Positions 17,540 through 26,423 of a stretch of 64,000 nt of DNA are shown here, piece by piece. The notes under the pieces were generated by a model. It did not search any database. It was given only the letters and a program-made list of their open reading frames with translations, and had not been told where the DNA came from. This stretch comes from Cytophagales bacterium (GTDB lineage: Bacteria > Bacteroidota > Bacteroidia > Cytophagales > Spirosomataceae), in assembly GCA_013298125.1 (NCBI GenBank), contig JAAFJP010000005.1, forward strand, positions 62,001-126,000, in the 5' to 3' direction. The first letter of the stretch is position 1. The number at the start of each line of letters is the position of its first letter. Made by a program: the position numbers and the translations under genes.

Positions 17540-17594
17540 GTGGAATTATATTTTTTGATGAACTCACTAACACCAAATCCCTAATACATCTTTT

Positions 17595-18644
17595 CTATCT
17601 AACCGCAGGACATCTAATTTTGCCAGGAATATGATAAATCAACTTGATAGTCGTAAGCATATAGCTATCATTATATTTTGGATTACCACGTTGGTCAGTT
17701 TTATCAGAAAACCCTTGTACAGATGAGATAGCTGGTAAACTTGAATCAAGTGGAGTATTTGCTGGTAAATCTCCTCTATTAATCAAGTAAGTATTTACGC
17801 CTGGACGACGGTCAATGCCACGATTGGCAGCAAAATCTTCTAAGGTTCTATTGCCCATCGAAGCCGCTAATGGACTTTGAGATGCCAAGTCATTTGGATC
17901 TGCATAATTTCCACCCGCATCATCCAAATAATCAGTTAGTGTATATCTAAAACCCGCTTCAAATCCTAAATCAAAACTTTGACTTAACTTATAACGTACA
18001 CCAAAACCTATCGGGAAAGATACACTAATTAAAGAATATGGTTTTGCATATCCTGGTAAACCTTGTCCTTCTGTGTTTAATGGCTGTAAACGAGTCCAAC
18101 TTCCTCCTGCAAAAAGTGTAGTATCTGGACGAGCCACTGGGTCGTGAGCAAATACTGCAATTCCTCCAAAAATATAAGGAATGATTTTTTCACGACGTAA
18201 AAAACTCTTTTCCGTACGTACTAAGTCATATTGAGCCACAATCGAGAGTTCTTTGATATCATTACGAAAATGAAGATTTCGCATAAAGTTGGCTTCATAG
18301 CCCGTTACGCCATTCATAAAACTATCATCACCCGAGATTCTCGCCCACGTGAGTCCAAAACGGATTGAGGTTGTGGGTGAAATATGACGGGTAAAATTGA
18401 AGTTAGCGTTCCATCTTATCCCGTTGAAGGTTGACTGAATAACACGACCATAGGGCGACAAATCACCATAATAACTGGATGAACCAAAACCTAAACTCAC
18501 CGTGGAATTAGGTTCAAAAAGGCGATTTTTACGGGCTTTTTCTTTTCCTCCGAAAAGATTTGAAAAACTAAACTGTGCCTGTACTGTTTGCGAACTTAGG
18601 GTGGCAATCAATAGTATGACCAGTAATTGAGTATGTTTTTTCAT
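17595..18644 (-). CDS. DUF6089-type outer-membrane beta-barrel protein (larger paralogue)
   Basis: A 349-residue exported protein with a signal peptide ending TVQAQ, then TVSLGFGSSSYYGDLSPYGR, IIPYIFGGIAVFAHDP, SVSFPIGFGVRYKLSQSFDLGFEAGFRYTLTDYLDDAGGNY and a C-terminal barrel strand IKLIYHIPGKIRCP. It is clearly a paralogue of the next gene downstream, with extra loops (about residues 170-200 and 245-310). It is probably an outer-membrane barrel acting in envelope assembly, judging only from its neighbours. The first gene of the pair has upstream sequence long enough for a promoter; the second does not. Confidence 0.88.
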   Translation of the reverse strand: MKKHTQLLVILLIATLSSQTVQAQFSFSNLFGGKEKARKNRLFEPNSTVSLGFGSSSYYGDLSPYGRVIQSTFNGIRWNANFNFTRHISPTTSIRFGLTWARISGDDSFMNGVTGYEANFMRNLHFRNDIKELSIVAQYDLVRTEKSFLRREKIIPYIFGGIAVFAHDPVARPDTTLFAGGSWTRLQPLNTEGQGLPGYAKPYSLISVSFPIGFGVRYKLSQSFDLGFEAGFRYTLTDYLDDAGGNYADPNDLASQSPLAASMGNRTLEDFAANRGIDRRPGVNTYLINRGDLPANTPLDSSLPAISSVQGFSDKTDQRGNPKYNDSYMLTTIKLIYHIPGKIRCPAVR

Positions 18645-18706
18645 AATTTATGTAAATCGAAATTTTCGACTAAGATACTTTTTTGTTTACTCTAAATTTT
18701 TAACGT

Positions 18707-18747
18707 AAAAAAAAACGGTTTGTTATGTAGAGCAAACAGTTTTTTTA
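18707..18747 (-). terminator. Terminator after coaX
   Basis: A stem of about 14 bp (AAAAAAACGGTTTG with CAAACAGTTTTTTT, one mismatch) with a 10-nt loop and T-runs on both ends, between the coaX stop and the next minus-strand gene. The longer gap (18645-18910) also contains a GCAGTAGGCAGTAATT word repeated in inverted form near 18,900. Confidence 0.6.
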
Positions 18748-18910
18748 CCACGAAAATAATGCCATATTTCAAATTGAATAAAAACAATAGTTTAAAACGT
18801 AAAAATGAGCAGGCAGTAAAAATAGTTTGCAGTAGGCAGTAATTCAAAAAACTGAATAATTAGCTGATTATTAAGGTATTATTCTTTCAAGACTGAACAC
18901 CTCCAACTAA

Positions 18911-19681
18911 TTATTGCCTACTAACTATCTCTGAAATAATCTTCAAACCATTCAGCGTCAATGCTTTATCTACTTCATTGAATTCATCTTGCAGTGGTGT
19001 GAGGATAGACGAAAGTCCGCCCGTAGCCAGCACCATACAATCCTGCCCGACTTCCTTTTTAATTTGAGCTATCATCTCTCGCACCATGCCCACGTACCCC
19101 CACAGAATCCCCGCCTGTATGGCGTGAACGGTGTTTTTGCCAATGGCTGAACTTGGCATTTCGAGTGGTACTTCTGGTAATTGTGCAGTGTTTGAAAACA
19201 AAGATTTGACGGCAGTTTTCAGTCCTGGGGCAATGGAAACCCCTATGATTTCACCTTTTTTAGATACAACGGTATAGGTCAAAGCCGTGCCAAAATCCAC
19301 GATGATACAGTTGCGTTTGTGGGTATAGTACGCATAGACCGCATTGCAGACCAAATCCGTCCCGATTTCGTAAGGACTTGGGATTTGCATTTTGAGTTTA
19401 TCGTACATTTCAACACCCACCATCAATGGGTCAAGTCCAAACATTTGCTGTACCATTTCTTTCAAAATAGCCCTTTGGTCGGGTACAACGCAACTGATGA
19501 TAGCCTTGTTTATATCGCTGATTTTGAGAGAGTTCTCTAAAAAACGAATGCGTAATTGAGCCTCATAGTCAGACGAACGATGAGATAATGAGGAAGAAAT
19601 ACGAAATTGATGAATCCAAGAACTATAGTCATGAATTCCAAAAACGATGTCAGTATTGCCGATGTCGATGGCTAAAAGCAT
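18911..19681 (-). CDS. coaX: Type III pantothenate kinase
   Basis: Phosphorylates pantothenate with ATP, the first step of coenzyme A synthesis. The ASKHA-fold motifs are visible: MLLAIDIGNTDIVFG at the N-terminus (phosphate-1, catalytic Asp), IVDFGTALTYTVV (phosphate-2), GVSIAPGLKTAVKSLF and VLATGGLSSIL (adenosine). The 256-residue length is normal for CoaX. It lies 34 bp downstream of the HAD phosphatase gene on the same strand, so the two are probably co-transcribed, and it ends in a terminator before the barrel genes. Confidence 0.96.
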   Translation of the reverse strand: MLLAIDIGNTDIVFGIHDYSSWIHQFRISSSLSHRSSDYEAQLRIRFLENSLKISDINKAIISCVVPDQRAILKEMVQQMFGLDPLMVGVEMYDKLKMQIPSPYEIGTDLVCNAVYAYYTHKRNCIIVDFGTALTYTVVSKKGEIIGVSIAPGLKTAVKSLFSNTAQLPEVPLEMPSSAIGKNTVHAIQAGILWGYVGMVREMIAQIKKEVGQDCMVLATGGLSSILTPLQDEFNEVDKALTLNGLKIISEIVSRQ

Positions 19682-19715
19682 AATGCTGTAACACGAACTT
19701 TCCAGTTCGTAATGG

Positions 19716-20339
19716 TCAAATTTTAACGCCTAATTTCTCTAATTCCTCCGCCAATTGCTCAGACGACTGAAAATGAATCGCATCCAAACCCACATTTTTT
19801 GAAGCTATCACATTTCTGAGGTTATCATCAATAAAAATTGCTTTCGTACGGTCAATGTCATAACGACTCAAAATCAATTCGTAGATTTCGGGTTGGGGTT
19901 TTATCAAATGCTCTTCGCCCGAAACCAAAACGCCCTCAAACCAATGCAAAAACTGAAAACGCTCAATAGATTTGGCAATCGGGAAAGTCTCCGCCGACCA
20001 ATTCGTGAGGGCATAAACTCGGTAATCAGGTGAATCAATGAGTTTTTTGAGGATTTCAACCGTACCCTGATTGGCATCGCCCAACATCTCTACCCAACGC
20101 CCATAGTAGGCTCTGATTTCATTTTCCCATTCAGGAAAAAGAGCGATTCTTTCGGCGGTTGCTTGTGCGATTGGAGTACCTCCGTCTTGTTGTTCGTTCC
20201 AGTGCATGGTACAAACATTTTCAAAAAAATAAGCTCTACGTTCTTCATCAGGGATTAAATCCGTGAAAACATACAAGGGATTCCAGTCGATTAGGACACC
20301 TCCTAAGTCGAAGATTATGGTGTTTATTTGGTTTGACAT
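19716..20339 (-). CDS. HAD-family phosphatase, YihX-like
   Basis: A 207-residue hydrolase of the haloacid dehalogenase superfamily. Motif I is IIFDLGGVLIDWNP: the usual second Asp is replaced by Gly, as in the YihX-like subgroup. Motif II is in LTNWSAETFP, the lysine in LIKPQPEIYELIL and the acidic motif IV in FIDDNLRNV. A small helical cap lies at about residues 20-85. Substrates of such enzymes are small sugar phosphates or flavin/nucleotide phosphates; this one cannot be assigned. It lies 20 bp downstream of nadE and 34 bp upstream of coaX, forming a likely three-gene cofactor operon. Confidence 0.88.
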   Translation of the reverse strand: MSNQINTIIFDLGGVLIDWNPLYVFTDLIPDEERRAYFFENVCTMHWNEQQDGGTPIAQATAERIALFPEWENEIRAYYGRWVEMLGDANQGTVEILKKLIDSPDYRVYALTNWSAETFPIAKSIERFQFLHWFEGVLVSGEEHLIKPQPEIYELILSRYDIDRTKAIFIDDNLRNVIASKNVGLDAIHFQSSEQLAEELEKLGVKI

Positions 20340-20359
20340 TTGTGCTAAAATTTATTGTT

Positions 20360-22372
20360 TTAAAACCCAATCTTCCCTTTCCGTTTCCCTTTCCCAGAAC
20401 TCTCCACATACTCTTTCAAATCCGCTAATTCCTTCTCAAAACCTCCCGATAAAATGGGGAATCTTAACCAACTTCTTGGGTCGAGGTTACGGTCATCCAC
20501 GTGGAAACTTGGAGCGTAACGTTCTCTTTTCCATTGGTTGCGGGCGAAAAGTTTGAAGAATCTTTCGATAGATAAAACTAATTTTTCACGACTGTATTTT
20601 TCGCCAAATTCTAACTCCATTAACTGCAAACAGTCTTTTGGCGTTTTTTTATCTCTGATGGCGGATGTTTCGATGGCATTCAGCAAGTCGTAAGGCATCA
20701 AATCCTCTTCGTCAATTTGTTTGGCTTCCAATGGTCTGAGTTCGGCAGTTGGTTGGAGATTATTCATGGCGTTGAGTCCAGCGATTTTGATTTCGCCACC
20801 CAAGCCCACATTCTCTAACCAACGCAACCAATGACGCAACCAATGTTTGTCAATGCCCGCAATCGGAGAAATTGACCCCGAAGTATCGCCGTCCATCGTG
20901 GCATAACCCACCGAAGCCTCCGAACGATTGGAAGTTGAAAGCAACAATGAATTACTCAAATTTGCCAATAACCAAGCACTTGGGCTTCGAACCCGTGCCT
21001 GAATATTTTGAAGGGCAATATCGTCCGTTTCCCAAGACAAATCTCGCCCAATTGCCCCTTGAATGAGTCCTTTGTAGGTTTCTACGAGTCCGTTGATGTC
21101 AATATCATAAAAGGTTGTATTCAAATCTTTCGCCAAAGAAGTAGCTGAATGACGAGTAGCCTTTGAACTGTTTTCTGTGCCTTGATAGACGTTAATTATC
21201 AAAGCCTCCGAGATTTCTTTTACGTTTTTACAGTTCTGTATTTTTTTGATATACGAAAACTTTTTCTTGAAACCGTCTAAGCCTAACTCGCTGACACATA
21301 GATCAATAGCCAAATAACACAAAACCGTAATTGCCGATGAATCTGCCCCACCTGAAAGCGAAATTACCCAACCATTCGAGCGAGATTTACGGAGATAATC
21401 GAACAAGGCTAAGGCAATGGCTCTGGCAAATTCTTCTTCTTTTTGATAACCCTTCACCTCCCAATGTTCCAATTCATAAACATTTTTCACAGGGTCAATT
21501 TCTGGATAATCAAAGAGTACCTGCACAGGACTTGACGACTTGAAAGTCAAGCGATTTTGGACTTGTTCCAAACGGATTTTTTCTAAATCAATTACGGCGG
21601 TCGTCAAATAGAAATCTTTGTATGAAAATCTTGTTCCCGAAACTAACATTTCGCCCGCCTGAGCCACCATCGCATCACCATCAAAAATGGCTCTGCCTGA
21701 CTCATTTCCTAATAAATTGGCATAAATATACGCCACCCCGAACGCCCGAGAACCATCTTGAATAAAGCGTTCACGAGTGAGGGTTTTGAAGAAGGAAAAA
21801 TGCGAGGCAGTAGGATTCAAGATGACATCACAACCTTGCAAGTACAAATCACGTCCTGGGCGATTGGCAATCCAAGCATCTTCACAGATTTCAAAGCCAA
21901 TTTTTACACCACCAACATCGAAAATAAAATCGCCGACGGGGTAGGTGAATTCTCCTAAACGTATCTCTGTACGTTCGCCCACGGGCCAATGCTGAAACCA
22001 ACGAGTTTCGTAGTGAATCCCGTTATTTGCCAAGTTCTTTTTACAGACAAAACCCCTGATTTGCTTATTCACAATCAGACAGGCAGCATTATAGACGTGG
22101 TTGAGAATGCGTATCGGCAAGCCCACACATACGGCTATGCTGGACGTATGAGGCACTATGTCATGCAACATTTCCATAGCGGTATCACAAGTGGATTGTG
22201 CATAAAACATATCCTCGCAACCGTACCCCGTGATACATAATTCGGGCAAACAAAGGATGCTAATGTCTTGATTCTTAGCATCTTCGATACAACCTATGAT
22301 GTGGTTTTTATTACTTTCCCAAGCAAGCGGTGTTTGATTAACGACCCCTGCGGCTACTTTTATTAGATTCAT
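20360..22372 (-). CDS. nadE: Glutamine-dependent NAD+ synthetase
   Basis: Final step of NAD synthesis: amidation of nicotinate adenine dinucleotide using glutamine and ATP. Residues 1-280 form a nitrilase-type glutaminase with the triad Glu in LCLPELCITGYG, Lys in VCKKNL and Cys in FEICEDAW. Residues about 310-650 form the synthetase, with the P-loop VISLSGGADSSA and LLSTSNRSEASVGYATMDGD. Length 670 is usual for the fused form. The tail GKGKRKGKIGF is basic and not conserved. It is the first gene of a likely nadE-HAD-coaX operon on the minus strand. A small insert (KKKFSYIKKIQNCKNVKEIS) is present in the synthetase domain. Confidence 0.95.
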   Translation of the reverse strand: MNLIKVAAGVVNQTPLAWESNKNHIIGCIEDAKNQDISILCLPELCITGYGCEDMFYAQSTCDTAMEMLHDIVPHTSSIAVCVGLPIRILNHVYNAACLIVNKQIRGFVCKKNLANNGIHYETRWFQHWPVGERTEIRLGEFTYPVGDFIFDVGGVKIGFEICEDAWIANRPGRDLYLQGCDVILNPTASHFSFFKTLTRERFIQDGSRAFGVAYIYANLLGNESGRAIFDGDAMVAQAGEMLVSGTRFSYKDFYLTTAVIDLEKIRLEQVQNRLTFKSSSPVQVLFDYPEIDPVKNVYELEHWEVKGYQKEEEFARAIALALFDYLRKSRSNGWVISLSGGADSSAITVLCYLAIDLCVSELGLDGFKKKFSYIKKIQNCKNVKEISEALIINVYQGTENSSKATRHSATSLAKDLNTTFYDIDINGLVETYKGLIQGAIGRDLSWETDDIALQNIQARVRSPSAWLLANLSNSLLLSTSNRSEASVGYATMDGDTSGSISPIAGIDKHWLRHWLRWLENVGLGGEIKIAGLNAMNNLQPTAELRPLEAKQIDEEDLMPYDLLNAIETSAIRDKKTPKDCLQLMELEFGEKYSREKLVLSIERFFKLFARNQWKRERYAPSFHVDDRNLDPRSWLRFPILSGGFEKELADLKEYVESSGKGKRKGKIGF

Positions 22373-22548
22373 GTATGTATAACAAGATGTTCCTTTACAT
22401 CGTTTAGATATAGCAAAATACGGTATTTTTCACGAAAGATTAAAAGAAAAAAGTAAGCCTTTGGAGCTTGCTTACATTTAGCATTGTTTTTTATGAACAA
22501 AATTCCTAAATTTATTCACACATTTACTCATCTCACAACCAAATAATC

Positions 22549-23007
22549 ATGAAAAAGACCATCTTAACTTTCGCTCTCGTTTTTGCTTTATTTTCTTGCA
22601 ACAATTCATCTAATCAATCTTCTCAAAATGAGGTAATTATCAAGCAATTATATGAACATTTCAACAAACAAGAATGGCAAAAAATGGCTGATATGTACGT
22701 AGAAGTTATGGATTTTAAAGACCCCTCTTTTGGAACAGAAATTACCAAACAAAGTCGTCAACAAACCATCCAAAAATATACAGATTTAGCAAAGATTTTT
22801 CCTGATATTCACGACGAAGTTGTACAGATGTATTCATCGGGAGAGAATACAGTTATTGTAGAATTTATTTCGACAGGCACAGCACCTGATAGTACAAAGT
22901 TCAAGTTACCAATTTGTACAATTTTTACGATTGAAAGGGGAAAATTACGAAAGATTTTACCTATTACGATAATTCAAACAAATAAACTCACTGATACCTT
23001 TTCTTAA
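22549..23007 (+). CDS. SnoaL/NTF2-like lipoprotein
   Basis: A 152-residue protein with a lipoprotein signal (MKKTILTFALVFALFSC, lipid Cys at 17) and a single NTF2/SnoaL-like cone fold: LYEHFNKQEWQKMADMYVEVMDFKDPSFGTE, a central helix, YTDLAKIFPDIHDEVVQMYSSGENTVIVEF and a terminal strand. Such domains bind small hydrophobic molecules or catalyse simple isomerisations; no specific catalytic residues can be assigned. Probably attached to a periplasmic membrane face. Its last 20 bp overlap tail-to-tail with the AraC gene on the other strand. Confidence 0.85.
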   Translation: MKKTILTFALVFALFSCNNSSNQSSQNEVIIKQLYEHFNKQEWQKMADMYVEVMDFKDPSFGTEITKQSRQQTIQKYTDLAKIFPDIHDEVVQMYSSGENTVIVEFISTGTAPDSTKFKLPICTIFTIERGKLRKILPITIIQTNKLTDTFS

Positions 23008-23848
23008 AACTCATCGGATTTTCACCCGTTACTTTTTTGAAAGTTCTGTTGAAATAAGACAAACTTTCAAAGCCACATTCAAAGCACGTTTCAGTTACAT
23101 TTTTGTCTAAACGGAGCATTTTTTTGGCTTGATTGATTCTATAATGTCCCAAAAATTCGGTGAAAGTCAGGCGAGTCATTTTCTTAAAATATCTACAAAA
23201 TGCAGGCTTACTCAAACGACTCAATTCTGCCACTTCTTCAATCTCTATTTTACGTTGAAAATTATCGTCAATAAACTGATAGATACTTTTCAAACGCTCT
23301 TCTTCTTTTCTATTATGTTGGTTTTCTACAGGTTGGTTATGCAATAATTCTGTATCTGAAACATTGGCAAGGATTTGAAAAAGTTGTAGTATCTCTAAAA
23401 ATTGCTCAAATTTGGGCAATAAATGTAGCTTCTTCATACGTTCACCTACGAGTTTTTTAGCCTCTGAACCAAAGGCAATTCCATATCGAGATTTCTCAAA
23501 AAGTTGATGAATTGATGATAACTCTGGGGTATTATAAAACGCCTCTTTCAAGAATTTGGGATGGATGTGCAGAACAGTTTTTTCATAGTCTGTTTTGACT
23601 CCATAATCAAAATTGAGATGTGGAATATTTGAGCCAATAAAGACCAAATCGCTGTCTTCATAACGTGAAATATGCTCGCCTACGTGTCGAGTACCACTTG
23701 CTCCATCAATAAAAACTAACTCAAATTCTGGATGAAAATGCCAAAAGAAAAAGTCATTCAATCGTGGATTGACCATGATGTGAAATGAGCTGTCGTTGTC
23801 GGGCTGTATTTCTTCTAATTGTGTTTTCATTTTTCTAATTCGTATCAC
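22988..23848 (-). CDS. AraC-family transcription regulator with cupin domain
   Basis: A 286-residue regulator. Residues about 20-110 form a cupin-like sensor domain (FFFWHFHPEFELVFIDGASGTRHVG, SNIPHLNFDYG). The C-terminal about 100 residues carry two HTH motifs of the AraC type (IEEVAELSRLSKPAFCRYFKKMTRLTFTEFLGHYRINQAKKMLR and CGFESLSYFNRTFKKVTGENPMSFKKRY). It is divergent from the PhyH-like dioxygenase gene, so it probably senses a sugar-like ligand and activates that gene pair; this is inferred from position. Its 3' end overlaps the NTF2-like gene by 20 bp. Confidence 0.9.
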   Translation of the reverse strand: MIRIRKMKTQLEEIQPDNDSSFHIMVNPRLNDFFFWHFHPEFELVFIDGASGTRHVGEHISRYEDSDLVFIGSNIPHLNFDYGVKTDYEKTVLHIHPKFLKEAFYNTPELSSIHQLFEKSRYGIAFGSEAKKLVGERMKKLHLLPKFEQFLEILQLFQILANVSDTELLHNQPVENQHNRKEEERLKSIYQFIDDNFQRKIEIEEVAELSRLSKPAFCRYFKKMTRLTFTEFLGHYRINQAKKMLRLDKNVTETCFECGFESLSYFNRTFKKVTGENPMSFKKRYQ

Positions 23849-23953
23849 ATAAAATTACCTATTTTTACAAATATTCAATAAATTTATTTATAAAAAATCA
23901 ATATAGTTCAAATTTTTGAAAATATTGAGGTAGAGAAATTCTTATGTTGGAAC

Positions 23954-23961
23954 TAATTTTG
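23954..23961 (+). promoter_or_regulatory. Candidate -7 box for the PhyH gene
   Basis: TAATTTTG matches TAnnTTTG exactly, about 37 bp ahead of the ATG at 23998. The -33 region has no good TTTG at 19-20 bp, which would suit a promoter that depends on the divergent AraC activator. Confidence 0.45.
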
Positions 23962-23997
23962 TATCATAATTTTAATAAATAATATTCAATTACTCAG

Positions 23998-24981
23998 ATG
24001 CAAACTCAGACAATGGTTCCGACCATGACCCCAACGATGGCGAATGCCCACAAGGATATTCCAGGTAATCCCTCAACGGCAAAAAGTAGTAACATAAAAC
24101 TCAATGACCGCTCTAATGGCAAACCTTTGAAGGTTCTGAGCGAAGAAGATTGGCAGTTTTGGATTCACAATGGTTATGTCGTGGTCAAAAATGCTGTGCC
24201 ACGTGAACAGGCTTTGGCAACGGCTCAATTTCTGTGGGATTTTGAAGAGAAAGACCCTCAAAATCCAGCCACTTGGTACACAGCACCACGGGCTGAAATG
24301 CAAATGAAAGAGCTGGCGGGTACGGGTATGGTGGAGGTTTATAATCATCAACATTTGTGGAATAATCGCCAGATGGAGCGGGTGCATGATGCCTTCACAG
24401 ATGTTTGGGGAACTGAGAAATTATGGGTAACGATTGACAGAGCAAATCTGAACTTACCTTTGCGTGAAGGCTTTGAATATAAGGCATTTATCCATTGGGA
24501 CTATGACCCCGACACTAAGCCTCAAAACGTGCAAGGTGTATTGGCATTAGCTGACCAAATGGATGAAAATATGGGCGGATTTCAATGTATTCCTGAGCTT
24601 TTCAGGACGTATGAAACCTGGAAATTAACACAACCCGAAGACAGAAATCACTTCAAACCAGACACAACAGGATTTGAAAACGACTTTCATAAAGTAAAAT
24701 TGGAGGCTGGGGATTTACTGATTTTTAATAGCCTTGAACCACACGGAATTAGAGCCAATAACTCAAAAGATAAAGTGCGGGTTGCTCAATATATTTCGAT
24801 GATGCCAGCCGAAGAAGACAATGAAGGTTTGAAAGAATGGCGAGTGAATTCTTGGAAAAATCGTATCGCTCCCGAAGGTTACGCTTTCCCAGGAGACCCA
24901 CGTAATTGGGAACGCACCAAGTATGAAACCGCCGAATTGAACGATTTGGGTAAGAAATTATTAGGTTTAGAAAAATGGTAG
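23998..24981 (+). CDS. Phytanoyl-CoA dioxygenase family protein
   Basis: Cytoplasmic Fe(II)/2-oxoglutarate-dependent oxygenase of 327 residues. The metal-binding residues are visible as H-x-D in FIHWDYDPD and the distal His in LEPHGIRANN, with the 2-oxoglutarate-binding Arg in KVRVAQY. The N-terminal 45 residues are low-complexity (many T, M, P) and probably disordered; the real start could be further in. Members hydroxylate many small molecules, and the true substrate cannot be told. It is divergent from an AraC regulator and 37 bp upstream of a Dabb-domain gene, with which it probably forms an operon. Confidence 0.88.
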   Translation: MQTQTMVPTMTPTMANAHKDIPGNPSTAKSSNIKLNDRSNGKPLKVLSEEDWQFWIHNGYVVVKNAVPREQALATAQFLWDFEEKDPQNPATWYTAPRAEMQMKELAGTGMVEVYNHQHLWNNRQMERVHDAFTDVWGTEKLWVTIDRANLNLPLREGFEYKAFIHWDYDPDTKPQNVQGVLALADQMDENMGGFQCIPELFRTYETWKLTQPEDRNHFKPDTTGFENDFHKVKLEAGDLLIFNSLEPHGIRANNSKDKVRVAQYISMMPAEEDNEGLKEWRVNSWKNRIAPEGYAFPGDPRNWERTKYETAELNDLGKKLLGLEKW

Positions 24982-25018
24982 ATAAACAAAAACAAACAAA
25001 TTATAAAACAAAAAACAA

Positions 25019-25405
25019 ATGAAAAACATCCTTTTAACCCTTACTGCATTTCTTACTTTAACCGTTACGATGGCACAAAAACCTAAGAAAGCCCCAGAGA
25101 AATTATTACGCCATGTCGTGATTTTTAAGTATAAAGACAGTAGCTCTGCCGCTGATATTGACAAGGTTACACAGGCATTTGCCAGTCTAAAATCTCAAAT
25201 AAAAGTAGTAAAGGCTTTTGAATGGGGCGTAAATAAAAGCCCAGAACATTTCGACCAAGGTTTTACGCATTGCTACGTTTTGACCTTTGCGAGTGAAAAA
25301 GATAGAGATGAAGTATATCAGATTCATCCCGCCCACAAGGCTTTTCAGGAAGTGTTAAAACCTCACATGGATAAGGTTTTTGTGGTGGATTATTGGGTAC
25401 AGTAA
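25019..25405 (+). CDS. Dabb-domain protein, exported
   Basis: A 128-residue protein with a signal peptide (about 1-19, ending VTMAQ) followed by a stress-responsive A/B barrel domain: LLRHVVIFKYKDSSSAADIDKVTQAFASL, VKAFEWGVNKSPEHFDQGFTHCYVLTF, then HPAHKAFQEVLKPHMDKVFVVDYWVQ. Dabb proteins are small dimeric beta-barrel (ferredoxin-like) proteins often acting as cyclases or binding proteins. The exported form next to a PhyH oxygenase is common in Bacteroidota sugar-related gene groups, but the exact role is unknown. It follows the PhyH gene by 37 bp. Confidence 0.88.
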   Translation: MKNILLTLTAFLTLTVTMAQKPKKAPEKLLRHVVIFKYKDSSSAADIDKVTQAFASLKSQIKVVKAFEWGVNKSPEHFDQGFTHCYVLTFASEKDRDEVYQIHPAHKAFQEVLKPHMDKVFVVDYWVQ

Positions 25406-25491
25406 GTTGATAAGTTGTTGATTTTTAAGTTGATAAGTTAAAGTTGGAATTACTAATAACTTATGGAATTATGGATTATTTGACGGAATTA

Positions 25492-25547
25492 CAATTCATT
25501 CATCAATAGCGAGGGATTTAAATCCCTCGCTATTGATGAATGAATTG
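25492..25547. repeat. 56-bp perfect palindrome
   Basis: Two 28-bp arms without spacer or mismatch, centred between 25519 and 25520 (central part AGCGAGGGATTTAAATCCCT). It lies between convergent genes. The flanking gap (25406-25646) also contains inverted AAGTTGATAAGTT-type and AACTTAATAACTC-type words. It could act as a two-way terminator or belong to a dispersed palindrome family. Confidence 0.9.
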
Positions 25548-25646
25548 ATTATCAAGATATTAGATACTTTGAATTGTTGATTTTCCTGATTTTGCCAAAT
25601 AGCACATAGTTTCGATAACTTAATAACTCAAAACTTAACAACTCCC

Positions 25647-26423
25647 TCAAAGTCCCGCAAAATAATCATACCCAAACAAAGCCCAATAATCTTTGGGGCG
25701 AGTGTCTGAAAATTTGATTACGCCAATTCGTTTCAGGCTTTTGTAACCATATTTTACAGGAATAATCAATCTTAACGGAGAGCCATGTTTTTTCAAAAGT
25801 GGCTTTCCGTTCATTTCGTAAGCCAAAATCGTTTGTGGATGAACCGCACTTGGCATATCAATACCGACGTAATATTTATCATCGGGCGTTTCCATGCCTA
25901 CGTATTCAAAGAGATTTTCAGCATCTTTTTGCCCGATTTTATAATGATTCATCACATCCACAAATCGCACGCCTCCCCAATGCTGAATTTGAGACCAACC
26001 TTCAATACATTTAAACTCAAAAATTATCTCTTGCTTGGGTAATTTTTTCAAATCATCCAGCGTAATCTCAAACTTATTTTCACCCGATTCTACCTTGATT
26101 TTATAGTCCTTTTCCAAAGGTTCTGTCAAACCCACTGCACCGTTAAATCTAACTTTTCGTTCTGCCTGAGATTTTGGAAAAGTTGGAGCTAAATGACTGT
26201 CTGACAATAACTTAGAAGTTAATTTTTCGTTAAACTCTAAGGTTTTACGCAAGGGTGCAAGTACATTATTGGTGTACGAACTTGATTTAACCCATTGCCA
26301 TAAACCCAAAGGCAATAAACTCGCCGCCCCAAAACCAAGCAAGGCTTTGATAACGTCTCTTCTAACATAATTATCCAATCGGATATGTTCAGATTTTTTC
26401 GGGTATCTATCTTCTGATTTCAT
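25647..26423 (-). CDS. MsrP/YedY-like molybdopterin oxidoreductase
   Basis: A 258-residue protein of the sulfite-oxidase fold. A Tat-type signal with RRDVIK followed by a hydrophobic stretch is at about residues 21-45. The Mo-coordinating cysteine is in FEFKCIEGWSQIQHWGGV. Also visible are MPSAVHPQTILAYEMNGKPL and GSPLRLIIPVKYGYKSLKRI. MsrP repairs oxidised methionine in periplasmic proteins with electrons from a membrane cytochrome; related proteins have other substrates, so the assignment stops at family level. The gene overlaps the next upstream cytochrome b gene by 4 bp (ATGA-type), a clear two-gene operon. Confidence 0.88.
   Translation of the reverse strand: MKSEDRYPKKSEHIRLDNYVRRDVIKALLGFGAASLLPLGLWQWVKSSSYTNNVLAPLRKTLEFNEKLTSKLLSDSHLAPTFPKSQAERKVRFNGAVGLTEPLEKDYKIKVESGENKFEITLDDLKKLPKQEIIFEFKCIEGWSQIQHWGGVRFVDVMNHYKIGQKDAENLFEYVGMETPDDKYYVGIDMPSAVHPQTILAYEMNGKPLLKKHGSPLRLIIPVKYGYKSLKRIGVIKFSDTRPKDYWALFGYDYFAGL

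Noticed and set aside
22988..23007. 20-bp overlap of convergent genes as a special control device
   Set aside because: Short tail-to-tail overlaps are common, and nothing else here points to antisense control.
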